DNA from: Longimicrobium sp.
GTDB taxonomy: Bacteria; Gemmatimonadota; Gemmatimonadetes; Longimicrobiales; Longimicrobiaceae
Direction: 5' to 3'
Length of the DNA: 55,588 nt
Assembly: GCA_036389135.1 (NCBI GenBank)
Contig: DASVQP010000105.1
Location: 1-55,588 of the forward strand
Shown here: positions 43,393 to 51,777 of the stretch, one piece after another
How positions within the stretch are numbered: position 1 is the stretch's first letter
How the letters are laid out: each line of letters begins with the position of its first letter
The notes under the pieces: generated by a model
Databases searched by the model: none
What the model was told of the DNA's origin: nothing
Seen by the model: the letters and a program-made list of their open reading frames with translations, nothing else
Made by a program: the position numbers and the translations under genes

Positions 43393-43934
43393 TGACACCC
43401 GCCCGCCGACCCCGGAGCAACCCGCGGGACACCCGCTCCCCGGCGCCAGTGCGTCCGGTGCCCTGGCCGGACACCGGAGATCCCCATCTCGACCTGCTGC
43501 GGGCCGCAGTCGAAAACCGGCTCTACCCGCACGGCGATTTGGCGGATTCGACGGGCAGGATGACGGTTTCGTACCAGGCCTCGCTCCTTGCTGAGGGCCT
43601 GCGCGACGGGATGACGAACGCCGACGTGGCGAGCTTCCTGTCGTCGAACCTGATGTGCGGTGGCACTCCCGTTTACCGCCGCGCCCCGGACCGAATGGAG
43701 CCCGCCGGCTACGTCGTGTTCTCCGGGCGCTACGGAGCCGCGGACGTGATGGGCCGGCGTCCGTTCGCGTGGCATCTCTCCGCGACCCCCGCAGGCGTGG
43801 GGGCTCCAACGCTCACGTGGAACGCCATCGAGCTCTACGACGCGTTCCGCCGGGCTTTCCGCATCCCCGCGCGCGTGGCCGCTCCGCAGGCGCAGGCCCC
43901 CCCATGGGAGGCCGATCAGGGCGTCCTCTTCTGA
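43392..43934 (+). CDS. Hypothetical protein coupled to the Mom-like gene
   Basis: A 180-residue protein whose ATG overlaps the Mom-like stop. The N-terminus is Pro/Arg-rich, followed by a helical middle (LLRAAVENRLYPHG, then SYQASLLAEGLRDGM) and a beta-rich end finishing QGVLF. The family is unknown. Tight coupling hints at an accessory role in modification. Confidence 0.6.
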   Translation: MTPARRPRSNPRDTRSPAPVRPVPWPDTGDPHLDLLRAAVENRLYPHGDLADSTGRMTVSYQASLLAEGLRDGMTNADVASFLSSNLMCGGTPVYRRAPDRMEPAGYVVFSGRYGAADVMGRRPFAWHLSATPAGVGAPTLTWNAIELYDAFRRAFRIPARVAAPQAQAPPWEADQGVLF

Positions 43935-43957
43935 CTACCATCAACACCACCGGCACA

Positions 43958-44515
43958 ATGCAGCGAAACGCCACGAGGACCCGCGAGTCCTACATCCCCG
44001 CGGGCTCCACTCCAGAAGCTGACCCGAACTCGGACGCGGTGGCCTACCTCTACGCCGGCCCCGACGGGCGCGCCGCGGCGGTCGCGTTCGTCGGCCGCGG
44101 CGCGAAGCCGCGCTGGCGCTACACCTTCCGCTCCGATGACGAGCGCCGGCGTGAGATCGACCGCCTCTTCGCCGAGCGCAGGCCCTTCGCGCAGGCGCGC
44201 GCCGAGCGTGCGCGGCCCCACACGCTCGGCGTGGGCGACATCCTCGACTGTTCCTGGGGCTACGAGCAGACGAACGTCCATTTCTTTCAGGTCACTCGCA
44301 CCCTCCCCGCATCGGTCGAGCTGCGGGAGATCGAGTCCCTGCAGGTGGAGGCCGCGCCGCTGGCGATGCGCGGCACCTGTACCCCCGTCCGTGACCGCTT
44401 TATCGGCGAGGCGAAACTGTACCGCGCCGACGGCACCAACTCCGTCACCATCCGGCAGCACCTGCGAGCGAGCCCGTGGGACGGGCGACCACGTCACTGG
44501 TCCTCATACGGGTGA
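43958..44515 (+). CDS. Hypothetical protein, 185 residues
   Basis: The ATG is at 43958. The middle part (PHTLGVGDILDCSWGYEQTN, then FFQVTRTLPASVELREI) resembles small plasmid-encoded beta-barrel proteins of unknown role. No enzymatic motif. It follows the previous gene by 23 bases. Confidence 0.6.
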   Translation: MQRNATRTRESYIPAGSTPEADPNSDAVAYLYAGPDGRAAAVAFVGRGAKPRWRYTFRSDDERRREIDRLFAERRPFAQARAERARPHTLGVGDILDCSWGYEQTNVHFFQVTRTLPASVELREIESLQVEAAPLAMRGTCTPVRDRFIGEAKLYRADGTNSVTIRQHLRASPWDGRPRHWSSYG

Positions 44516-45111
44516 AGCGGATGCGGACCCCAACCGCGGCGCAGGGGGGGCTGTTCCCGGAACGGGGGGAGAGATGTCCGCTCGCTGGGTCGAACCGCGT
44601 CGGCGTGAACACCGTCGCCCTCATTGTCGGATACCGCCGTCGTGGGATCCGCCCAGGAGTGCGTTCGCGCCGCTGCCTGACTCCCCGCGGCCCTGATTCC
44701 TCCTTTCGATCGGTGATGTCCCCGCGGATCCACCTCTCCCCGGACGTCCATCCCGTGCAGGTCGAGAGAGCGTTGCCCACGCTGGCATCCACTGCGGCCG
44801 GACTCTTTGGTCCCGCCACTCTCGCTCCACGGTTCTTGGGGCGTGAGCGCTCCCGCCGCTTGCCCCGCACATCCGACCCGCGACAGCCGGAGATCGGCCA
44901 TCGGGGTACCAGTGCGCACCGACTGTACATGGGCCCCGCGCGCAGACCGCACTCCCCAAACCGTTGCACTGGGCGCTCTACCGCGTGGCGCGGAGTTTTC
45001 GGTATACTCCGTAGCGCGAGCAACCCCGAGGACGCCAGTTCCGCGCGAAAAAGCACAAGCGTCCTCCGCCACCGGGGCGCCCGGATGCGGCCACACCGCC
45101 CCCCGAGATGA
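44512..45111 (+). other. Ambiguous reading frame in a gene-poor stretch
   Basis: A GTG overlapping the previous stop opens a 199-codon frame, but apart from the first 30-50 codons (MRTPTAAQGGLFPERG) its composition is Arg/Ser-rich and not convincing. Between 44516 and 45210 no other frame looks better for long. The end of the region has an inverted repeat around TATACT (see 44991-45011). Confidence 0.25.
44991..45011. promoter_or_regulatory. Operator-like inverted repeat with -10-like box
   Basis: CGGAGT and ACTCCG are separated by 9 bases containing most of TATACT (45003-45008), an AT-rich spot in GC-rich DNA about 200 bases before the 45211 start. It could be a promoter with an overlapping operator for the 45211-47827 genes. 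No good -35 box is seen. Confidence 0.4.
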
Positions 45112-45210
45112 CCTAAAACGTTAGATCTATTGGCCTGAACGCCGCGCGGGACTATCTTGGTCCGCCTGCAGGCCGTGGCCGAACCCAGGATACTTTAGTC
45201 GCTGTCGCAC

Positions 45211-47145
45211 ATGAGCACGACTATCCACACTCCAGAACCGGTCGATCCGGACGCCGTTCTCGCCAAATACGTTCGCACCGCGTCCAGGGCGTACCGCGAC
45301 CGTTTGGAAACCGCGTACGCGGACCCGGGCGCCGCGTACGCCGGTTTTCGGGATATGGCGAACGCTCGCGGGCTCGGTGAAGCAGCGATCCAGATGCGCG
45401 AGACTCCGGCATCCTTCGGCACTCTGCTCGATGGAGGTGCGGAACAGGCGCAGGAGGCGGCCCGCCTCGGCGCCCGGGCCTATCACGCGCGGCTTGCGCA
45501 AACGAACGCCACCCTCGCCGCTAGCGTTCTGGACGAAGCCTTCTCGGAAGCGCTCGGGCAGACCGCGGGAGCTGCAGCGGTGCCGCGCCTTCGCGCCGCG
45601 TGGGACGAACTCAGCGCGGCGTACGGACCGGAGCGCGCGGCGGCGGTCGTGCGGCGCCGGGCCGGCGACTTCACCGGTGGTGACGCGGCCCCGGAAGCGG
45701 TGGACCGCTTCGTTGAAATCGCCTGCGCGCGCGACACCCTGCGCGAACGGCTCGGGATCGGTCCGCGATACGACTTCGACCGGCCTGCGCCGCTCCCTCG
45801 CTCGCTGGACGACGAGCGTGCGGCGCCCGAAAGGCTTCCGGAGCGTCAGCAGGCCCGCATCGTCGCTGTCACCCACGCCATGCAGGCCCGCCTCGCGACC
45901 GGGTACCAGTACCCGTTGATCGCCGAGGCTCGACTGCATTCCCTCATTAACCAGCAGGGCCTCGCCGCGATCGAGACGGCTGAGCGCGACCCCACCGTTC
46001 TCGGGGAACTCCGCGTCGACCGGCCGGGGGACAGTGTGGACTCGGTAGCGTTTGCGCGGGCGGGGATTGCTTACGCCCGCGTCGCCTACCAGTACCACAC
46101 CGCCCGGTTCCCGGACCGTGCGGCGGAACTCGAAGCCCGCGAAGCGCTCGAAAGCGTAGCCCGTTCCGCCCGGGATCCGCAGCGCGCGATGGAGGGGGTC
46201 CAGGAAGCCATCCAACTCCACGGCGCGGCGCTCGAGGAGCACCTTGAACAGCGTCGTCCGGAGCGTGCGCGGGGCCGCGGCACCGACCGCGGGGGCCCCG
46301 GTGGGGGCGGGATCGAGTTGCCTGACGGTGACGAGCCCCGGGCGCCGGAGCGCGTCCGGCTGGCCGATGATCCCGCCGTGGACGAGGCCGTGCGCGCCTA
46401 TATCGCGGCCGAGGAAGCACAGGTGGAGAGCCAGCGCGGGCAGGACCTCCGGAAAGAGAGGGCCAGTGCGGAAACGGCTCTCGCAAGGCTTGATCAGCAG
46501 GATGAAGCCGTGAGCCGCACCATGCTTGATTTCAGAACTGCGGCGGAAAGGGCCTACACGGATCCCCTTAAAGCGGCGACCGCGTGGGAAAAGCTCGTTC
46601 AGGATGAAAAGGGGAACCTTGACGCGGCGCGCTCGAAGGTGGCGGAGAATCCCGCGATCCTCGGGAAAGTGCGCTCTGAGCCGTTCCCACGGTGGTGGGG
46701 AAAGGGCGCGGCCCTTGTGGGAGTCGCGAATGAGCAGCCGGCGCGGGACGCGGTTCCCCGCGTGCTGGATCGTGCCGTCGCCCATACCAAAGCGCAGCGC
46801 GAGGCGATCAACCCGATGAGCTGGACCACTCCCGAGGGGGAGACGGTCCACGGCCGCGAAAAAGTCCGCGAAGCAGCAGGTAGAGTAGTATCGGGCCGCA
46901 CCACAGAGATCAAGGCTGCCGACGCGAGGGTCAGGGAAGTCGGCGGCGTGAGCCGGGCCGAGGAAACCGCGCAGCGCAGGTTCGACGCACTCTCCCCCGA
47001 CCAGCGGGCGCAGGCGGGATCAAAGCTCGCCGCGAAGGGAAGGCGGGGCGCGGGAGGAGCCGCGCTCCCGATGGGCGTGCTCGGGAAATCGATGCGCGCC
47101 GCGAGAGTGGCCCGCGAAGTCGGCGAGGGCCCAGCGAGCCTGTAG
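45211..47145 (+). CDS. Protein with repeats like those of conjugative relaxase C-termini (BID-like)
   Basis: A 644-residue helical protein. A segment of about 50 residues with an AYADPxxA...G...A...PxxFGxL pattern occurs at about 26-74 (ETAYADPGAAYAGF, TPASFGTL), more loosely at 216-268 (ERDPTVLGELR), and at 433-487 (RAYTDPLKAATAWE, NPAILGKVR). Such repeats resemble the C-terminal region of TraA/relaxase proteins and Bep effectors that serve as type IV secretion signals. No relaxase active site is present, so it may be a secreted or plasmid-associated passenger. The C-terminus is Arg/Ala-rich. It starts 23 bases or less after the preceding AT-rich stretch. Confidence 0.6.
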   Translation: MSTTIHTPEPVDPDAVLAKYVRTASRAYRDRLETAYADPGAAYAGFRDMANARGLGEAAIQMRETPASFGTLLDGGAEQAQEAARLGARAYHARLAQTNATLAASVLDEAFSEALGQTAGAAAVPRLRAAWDELSAAYGPERAAAVVRRRAGDFTGGDAAPEAVDRFVEIACARDTLRERLGIGPRYDFDRPAPLPRSLDDERAAPERLPERQQARIVAVTHAMQARLATGYQYPLIAEARLHSLINQQGLAAIETAERDPTVLGELRVDRPGDSVDSVAFARAGIAYARVAYQYHTARFPDRAAELEAREALESVARSARDPQRAMEGVQEAIQLHGAALEEHLEQRRPERARGRGTDRGGPGGGGIELPDGDEPRAPERVRLADDPAVDEAVRAYIAAEEAQVESQRGQDLRKERASAETALARLDQQDEAVSRTMLDFRTAAERAYTDPLKAATAWEKLVQDEKGNLDAARSKVAENPAILGKVRSEPFPRWWGKGAALVGVANEQPARDAVPRVLDRAVAHTKAQREAINPMSWTTPEGETVHGREKVREAAGRVVSGRTTEIKAADARVREVGGVSRAEETAQRRFDALSPDQRAQAGSKLAAKGRRGAGGAALPMGVLGKSMRAARVAREVGEGPASL

Positions 47146-47170
47146 AACCCACGGAGAGAAAAGCCGCGGG
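47146..47170 (+). repeat. Leader motif copy 5
   Basis: AACCC, then ACGGAGAGAAAAGCCGC, then GGG. It starts on the base after the stop of the 45211 gene and lies 28 bases before the next ATG. Confidence 0.55.
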
Positions 47171-47198
47171 CGGATTTCCCTCACCCGGACGTGGATCG

Positions 47199-47513
47199 AT
47201 GTCGGAACAGGACAGGACGGTGTATGTGGACGTGCGCGAGGGACCGGCGCACGCCACTGTACCCGGTGACGTTGTCTCTGCGCTGGTGCGCGCGGCAAAC
47301 GACGGCCAGGCCGCCGCGCGCGGGATCGACACGGCGGCCCTCGTCATCGTGCGGCTCGGCCGCGAAGCTGGCGAAGCAATGTTGCGCCACCTGGTCGAGC
47401 ACGATCCCGCGCTGCTCTTGGGAGCGGATCCACTCTTCGCCGACACGCTCGCGAACGAGCCAGAGCTGATCGTCGGACCCCTTGCCGGTACGGCTCCGTG
47501 CACACCCGTATGA
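47199..47513 (+). CDS. Hypothetical protein, 104 residues
   Basis: A small alpha/beta protein (VYVDVREGPAHATVPGDVVS at the start, helical middle, LLLGADPLFADTLANEP near the end). No known family. The stop overlaps the next gene's ATG. Confidence 0.6.
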   Translation: MSEQDRTVYVDVREGPAHATVPGDVVSALVRAANDGQAAARGIDTAALVIVRLGREAGEAMLRHLVEHDPALLLGADPLFADTLANEPELIVGPLAGTAPCTPV

Positions 47514-47827
47514 TGATGATGGCCACACCCCCGCGGGCCGGCAACGACGACCTCTTCGCCCCCGAGCCGGTCGAACCCTTCGATCCTCTGCGTTTCCTCT
47601 TCACCGCCGCGACGGTCGCAGGCGCGCGTGCCTTTGCCGAGGGGCTTGGCGCGTGTCCCGAGGTGTGGGAGCTGCGCGGGGCGTACTACCCCGTTCAGCG
47701 GAGATCGCCGGAGGCCGATATCCTCAGCCGCGCGGGAGCCGAACTCCTCCCGCCCGCCGACGACCACCTCCACATGGAGCTCGACGGGCTCCTGCAGGCG
47801 CTCCAGCGGATCGACAGCGACGAATAG
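47510..47827 (+). CDS. Hypothetical protein, 105 residues
   Basis: The ATG at 47510 overlaps the previous stop (ATGA); four ATG codons in a row follow. The protein is acidic (NDDLFAPEPVEPFDPLRFLF) with a helical C-terminus. No known family. The frame past its TAG stays open and coding-like (LRRFRKLLALIELGIPNPVA) to about 48049, which could be a remnant or a readthrough extension. Confidence 0.6.
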   Translation: MMMMATPPRAGNDDLFAPEPVEPFDPLRFLFTAATVAGARAFAEGLGACPEVWELRGAYYPVQRRSPEADILSRAGAELLPPADDHLHMELDGLLQALQRIDSDE

Positions 47828-47856
47828 CACGCCGCTCCTGACGCACAGAACGACAT

Positions 47857-47886
47857 AGCCCGCGCGGCCACCCGGCCGCGCGGGCT
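47857..47886. terminator. Hairpin after the small-gene pair
   Basis: A perfect 13-base stem (AGCCCGCGCGGCC with GGCCGCGCGGGCT) with loop ACCC is followed by TCGTCGTTT. It is probably the terminator of the 45211-47827 unit. Confidence 0.65.
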
Positions 47887-48059
47887 TCGTCGTTTCCGGA
47901 AGCTCCTCGCCCTGATCGAACTCGGCATTCCGAACCCGGTGGCGGCCCGCGCAACGCTGGTGCTGATGGGGAACGGATTGGGAAGTCGAGAGTGCGGGAT
48001 CCGCCGCCGCGGGGCACACCCTCCGCCGCGCCTGCGCGACAGGGCCTGAAGAGTCCTTC

Positions 48060-48157
48060 GTGACGGCGCCGAGCGTCGTGCGCGAGAAGCGCCGCGCCTG
48101 TTTCACGCGGCCTGGATCGAAGCCACCGCTCCCGACCTGTTCAGCGCCGCGGCATAG
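48060..48157 (+). pseudogene. Tiny gene with an apparent one-base frameshift
   Basis: From a GTG at 48060 the frame reads TAPSVVREKRR. Then coding character shifts to a frame reading LFHAAWIEATAPDLFSAAA and a TAG at 48155. One missing base near 48101 would give a protein of about 33 residues. The rest of 47828-48229 holds the hairpin above and the in-frame extension noted for the previous gene. Confidence 0.3.
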
Positions 48158-48193
48158 CGCCGACCGCCGCGGCCCGGCGTTCAGGCGGGCGGG

Positions 48194-48217
48194 AACCCCA
48201 AGGGAGAAAAACGAGGG
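48194..48217 (+). repeat. Leader motif copy 6
   Basis: AACCCC, then AAGGGAGAAAAACGA, then GGG, ending 12 bases before the TTG used as the start of the cytosine methyltransferase. Confidence 0.6.
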
Positions 48218-48229
48218 CGAGGTCCCGCA

Positions 48230-50911
48230 TTGGCGAGCACCCCGCCCGCCGCGCCCCCCTACCGCCGTCTCTTCTTGATCGCGATCGCCGACAGCAGCGC
48301 CCCGGGCGGCATTCGCCTTCCGGGGCCGCGAGCGCGGCGGCGGGCGGCTCCCTCGAAGCCGCAGCCGCCGCGCCGCCGTTTCGGGCACGTATCCGGGTGG
48401 CTCGACCGGATCGTCGGGCCCTACGACAAGTTGGGAATCCGGCGCACGCTGCTTCTCTGCGACCTGTTCTGCGGCGCAGGCGGCTTCACGACCGGGGCCA
48501 TGCGCGCGCTTCGCGAGTTGGGGCTCGAGGCGGTGATGGCGGCCGTGAACCACTGGCCCGTCGCCATCGCCACGCATCACCTCAACCACCCGCACGTCCG
48601 CCACTACATCGAGGATGTCAAGGCAGCCAATCCGGTGGACATCGTCCCGGAACGGTATCTCGACGTTCTGCTGTGCAGCCCCAGCTGTGTCTTCTTCTCG
48701 CGCGCTCGCGGCGGCCGCCCGAACAGCGATCAGAAGCGGATGGACCCGAAGGCGATCCTCCGCTGGCTGGACGCCATCGACGTGCGGGTCCTGATATGCG
48801 AGAACGTACCTGAGTTCCGGTTTTGGTGTCGGATCGATCCGGCTACGAACAAGCCGATTCCCGCTGAGAAGGGGAAGCTGTTCCGCAAGTGGATCCGGCA
48901 GATCGAGCGGCGTGGGTACCGCGTCGAGTGGCGCGTCCTGACCTGCGCCGACTACGGCGATCCCACGAGCCGCCAGCGCTGGTTCATGATCGCGCGGAAG
49001 GACGACGAGCCCATCGTCTGGCCGGCACGGTCCCACTCGCAGCACGGCGGTGTGGACGACGAAGGGCGCAGCCTCCTGAAGTGGCGCGGCGCGGCCGAGA
49101 TCATCGATTGGGAGGACCGCGGAACTTCCATCTTCAACCGTCGCCCGCGCAGGAAGGGCTACCGGGCGCCGAAGGGGACGCCGAAGCAGCTCCGGGCGCT
49201 CGCGTACAACACGCTGCGCCGCGTGAAAGCGGGCACAGACCGGTTCACGGGACCGTGGGCCGCGGCCTTCGCAGCGGCGATCGAAGACGAGATGGAGATG
49301 GTGCTGCTGGACGCGGCAGGCCTCGACCGGCCGGCCCGGCGCCCTCTCCTCACGTTCCGGTGGACCGAGGACGGGGCGGCGCGCGTCGAGCCGGAGGCCG
49401 CCAAGGTCGTCTTCCATCCCGGCGAGCTGATCGTGCTTCCGGGGGAGGAAGAGTCCGTCATCATCCCGGCCGCCCCTGACCCGTACCTGGTCATGATGTA
49501 CGGGACCAACACCTTCCGCCCGGTGGGCGCCCCGGCCCCGGCAGTGACGGCCGGGGGACAGCACATCGCGCTGTCGCAGGCGGTGGTGCGGGATGGTGGG
49601 CTGTTCGCGTACACGTGCGCGAACAGGACGGAGAACGCGCCGCGGGGCGTCCTCCAGCCCGTAGCCCCCATCCTGACCGGGACCGGGGGCGGGCTGTGGG
49701 TCGCGAACCCGCACGTCCATGCCTACACGCTCTCGCAGCAGTCCTGCGGGGCTCCGCGGGCTACGAGCAAGCCGGTCCCGACGGTGGCTACGGCGGGCGC
49801 GATCGCGCTCGCGATCCCTGCCCTGGTATCGATGAAGGGACGTTCGACCGTCCGCAGCGTCAATCACCCGACACCGGCGGTCACGGCACACGCCGCATAC
49901 CTCGCCCTCAGCCAGTACCTGGTTTCCGTCAACCACGGAGATGGGCCGAGCGGCAACTACGCCCGGCGTATCCGCGACATCCGGGAGCCGGTTCAGGGAC
50001 TGACGGGAAGCCGGGGCCTCGCGCTGCTCGATCCGATCGTGCGCGGCGCGCTCCCCGTGGAGGCGTACACTGCGGCCTTCTTCGGCAGCAATCTCGGCCG
50101 CCCGAACGCCTCCGCCCCCCTGTGCAATCCGCTCGGCGCAGTCACCACGAAGGCGCGCTACGGCCTGTGTCGGCCGTCGATCACGTCGTACCTGGTGCCG
50201 CAGTTCGTCGAGCGCGCCGGCCAGGCGCCTCGCCTGCACCGGATCGACCACCCGGCCCCGGCGGTCACGAGCCACGGTGCGGGCGCGCTGGTCGTGCCCC
50301 TGCTACTCCGCTTCGACAACGCGAGCGCCGGAGGGTCGTGCGTCCGCGGGATGGCCGACCCGATCTGGACGGTCACGGGCAAGACGGGATGCGGGCTGCT
50401 GGAGTCGTACATCATCAGCCCGCGGCACAGCCGCCCGGGCGGCGGGCCCGTACCGCGCCACGTCGCCCTCCCTGTCCCCACGCTCACTGGAGGCGGTTCC
50501 CAGGTCGGCGTCGTCAGCGCCAACGCAGGCCGTCAGCTGACGCTGCTCTCCGAGGAACGCTCGGATCCCGAGCTGGGCCTGGGAGGCGCGGTGGCCGCAC
50601 CGGCTCGCTCGGCGGGGCGGATCATCTGGGTCGACGGCGTGCTGGTGCAAATCGACGTGGCGTTCCGGATGTTGCGCAACCGGGAGCTGGCGCGGGCGCA
50701 CTCCTTCGATGAAGCGGAGAGCACCTACGAGTTCATCGGCACAGAGGCGGAGCAGACGAAGCAGGTGGGCAATTCGGTCCCAGTTTGCACCGCCCAGGCC
50801 CTCGTGCTCTCCCAGATCCGCAACATCCCCGGCGTGATCCCGATCGAGCACGCGCGCGGCGCGCTCGATGTACCCGAAGCGCCGGTTCACCAGCTCCTCG
50901 CCGCCGCATGA
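48230..50911 (+). CDS. Large C5-cytosine DNA methyltransferase with internal repeats
   Basis: An 893-residue protein. Motif I is DLFCGAGGFTTG (78-89), motif IV CSPSCVFFSRA with catalytic Cys153 (PSC instead of PC), motif VI ENV (191-193), motif VIII TSRQRWFMIAR, and motif X GNSVP near the end. Between VIII and X lie about 500 residues, where a usual enzyme has 100-150. There at least eight degenerate copies of a P.P..T..G...L unit occur (PAPAVTAGGQHIAL, PVPTVATAGAIAL, PAPAVTSHGAGALV and others). It is an orphan; no endonuclease is next to it. The start is uncertain: TTG at 48230 or another TTG some 14 codons on; the first 60 residues are Arg/Pro-rich. Confidence 0.85.
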   Translation: MASTPPAAPPYRRLFLIAIADSSAPGGIRLPGPRARRRAAPSKPQPPRRRFGHVSGWLDRIVGPYDKLGIRRTLLLCDLFCGAGGFTTGAMRALRELGLEAVMAAVNHWPVAIATHHLNHPHVRHYIEDVKAANPVDIVPERYLDVLLCSPSCVFFSRARGGRPNSDQKRMDPKAILRWLDAIDVRVLICENVPEFRFWCRIDPATNKPIPAEKGKLFRKWIRQIERRGYRVEWRVLTCADYGDPTSRQRWFMIARKDDEPIVWPARSHSQHGGVDDEGRSLLKWRGAAEIIDWEDRGTSIFNRRPRRKGYRAPKGTPKQLRALAYNTLRRVKAGTDRFTGPWAAAFAAAIEDEMEMVLLDAAGLDRPARRPLLTFRWTEDGAARVEPEAAKVVFHPGELIVLPGEEESVIIPAAPDPYLVMMYGTNTFRPVGAPAPAVTAGGQHIALSQAVVRDGGLFAYTCANRTENAPRGVLQPVAPILTGTGGGLWVANPHVHAYTLSQQSCGAPRATSKPVPTVATAGAIALAIPALVSMKGRSTVRSVNHPTPAVTAHAAYLALSQYLVSVNHGDGPSGNYARRIRDIREPVQGLTGSRGLALLDPIVRGALPVEAYTAAFFGSNLGRPNASAPLCNPLGAVTTKARYGLCRPSITSYLVPQFVERAGQAPRLHRIDHPAPAVTSHGAGALVVPLLLRFDNASAGGSCVRGMADPIWTVTGKTGCGLLESYIISPRHSRPGGGPVPRHVALPVPTLTGGGSQVGVVSANAGRQLTLLSEERSDPELGLGGAVAAPARSAGRIIWVDGVLVQIDVAFRMLRNRELARAHSFDEAESTYEFIGTEAEQTKQVGNSVPVCTAQALVLSQIRNIPGVIPIEHARGALDVPEAPVHQLLAAA

Positions 50912-51537
50912 GCCACGAGTCTTCTCCTGACGTCCCCCCTCCGTTCTGCACCCGGGGGGCGGATTCACTCCCGGTCGGACCTGTTCCCGGAACACCCGAA
51001 AGCGTGGCGCTGGCTGCATGGGAGGTGCTGACCGGCGCCCGCGTCTCCCGGAGCACGGGATCGGGCCGGATGTCGCTGCTCGGAAAGTACCGGATCGCTG
51101 AAGCCGACCTGACGACCGACCGTGTCCTCTGGATCTCGCTTCACCCGTTCGAGGGCGCGGACGAGCGCTGGGAGTGCCGGAGGGCCCTCCGCGGGGCGAT
51201 GAGCGACCGGGAGCTGCAGTCCGCCATCGTTCAGGAGATGGGCGGGCCGTCCGACGATCCGGACGAGATGACCACGCTGGGATTCTGGCGCGGGCCGGTG
51301 GGCTTCTACTTCGACTGCCGAGGACCGCGCGTGGAGATCACGGAGCAGACGGATCCCGACGGTCGCCCGAGGGAATCAGCGACGCGCCGGATCGGAAAGT
51401 CGGCACTCCTACGAGCCGCGCGTCGACTGCTTTCGATCGAGGCAGGCACGGACCGGGGCAGGCGCCCGGCACCCAGCGCCTCGCTCGGGCTCGCGCCGTC
51501 ACCGGAGGACCCGGACGAGCAGTTGACGCTGTTGTGA
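50908..51537 (+). CDS. Hypothetical protein coupled to the cytosine methyltransferase
   Basis: A 209-residue protein whose ATG overlaps the methyltransferase stop. A disordered N-terminus is followed by a mixed domain (LWISLHPFEGADERWECRRA, then GFWRGPVGFYFDCRGPRVEI) and a Pro/Ser-rich tail ending EQLTLL. The family is unknown. It is possibly a small partner in DNA protection. Confidence 0.6.
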   Translation: MSHESSPDVPPPFCTRGADSLPVGPVPGTPESVALAAWEVLTGARVSRSTGSGRMSLLGKYRIAEADLTTDRVLWISLHPFEGADERWECRRALRGAMSDRELQSAIVQEMGGPSDDPDEMTTLGFWRGPVGFYFDCRGPRVEITEQTDPDGRPRESATRRIGKSALLRAARRLLSIEAGTDRGRRPAPSASLGLAPSPEDPDEQLTLL

Positions 51538-51546
51538 CCCGCTGCG

Positions 51547-51566
51547 CCCCTAGAGATAAAAAAGGG
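51547..51566 (+). repeat. Leader motif copy 7
   Basis: CCCC, then TAGAGATAAAAAA, then GGG, 9 bases after a stop. The next gene is 211 bases away, beyond an AT-rich stretch, so this copy is unusually distant. Confidence 0.5.
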
Positions 51567-51594
51567 TTCATCGCGCCCCGGCGTTTGCGGCATG

Positions 51595-51777
51595 CTTTCT
51601 CACTACCCGAAAATATGTAATATACTTAAGGACGCTAAGGAGTGGTCACAAAACAATGTGTTCCTTTTACTTCTAATTGCGTGTATACTTGTCATGCACC
51701 GAAGAAGAAAGCGTGAAGAGAACCGGGTCTGTGAAACTTGACCCAACTTCCTTCACCTCTTTCCATCTAGGAGCATT
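51595..51777 (+). promoter_or_regulatory. AT-rich promoter region of the lipoprotein gene
   Basis: About 180 bases are much lower in GC than anything around. They contain TATACT (51613-51618 and 51682-51687), runs such as GTAATATACTTAAGG, and ACTTCTAATTGCG before the second TATACT. This is the most promoter-like DNA in the window. The transcript would have a leader of 80 bases or more. No ribosome binding site better than AGGAGC (51768-51773) is seen. Confidence 0.5.

Noticed and set aside
46931-50275. 1,114-codon minus-strand frame opposite the cytosine methyltransferase
   Set aside because: It has no recognisable motifs and its Arg/Gly-rich composition is typical of antisense frames in GC-rich coding DNA. 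The plus strand has all methyltransferase motifs.
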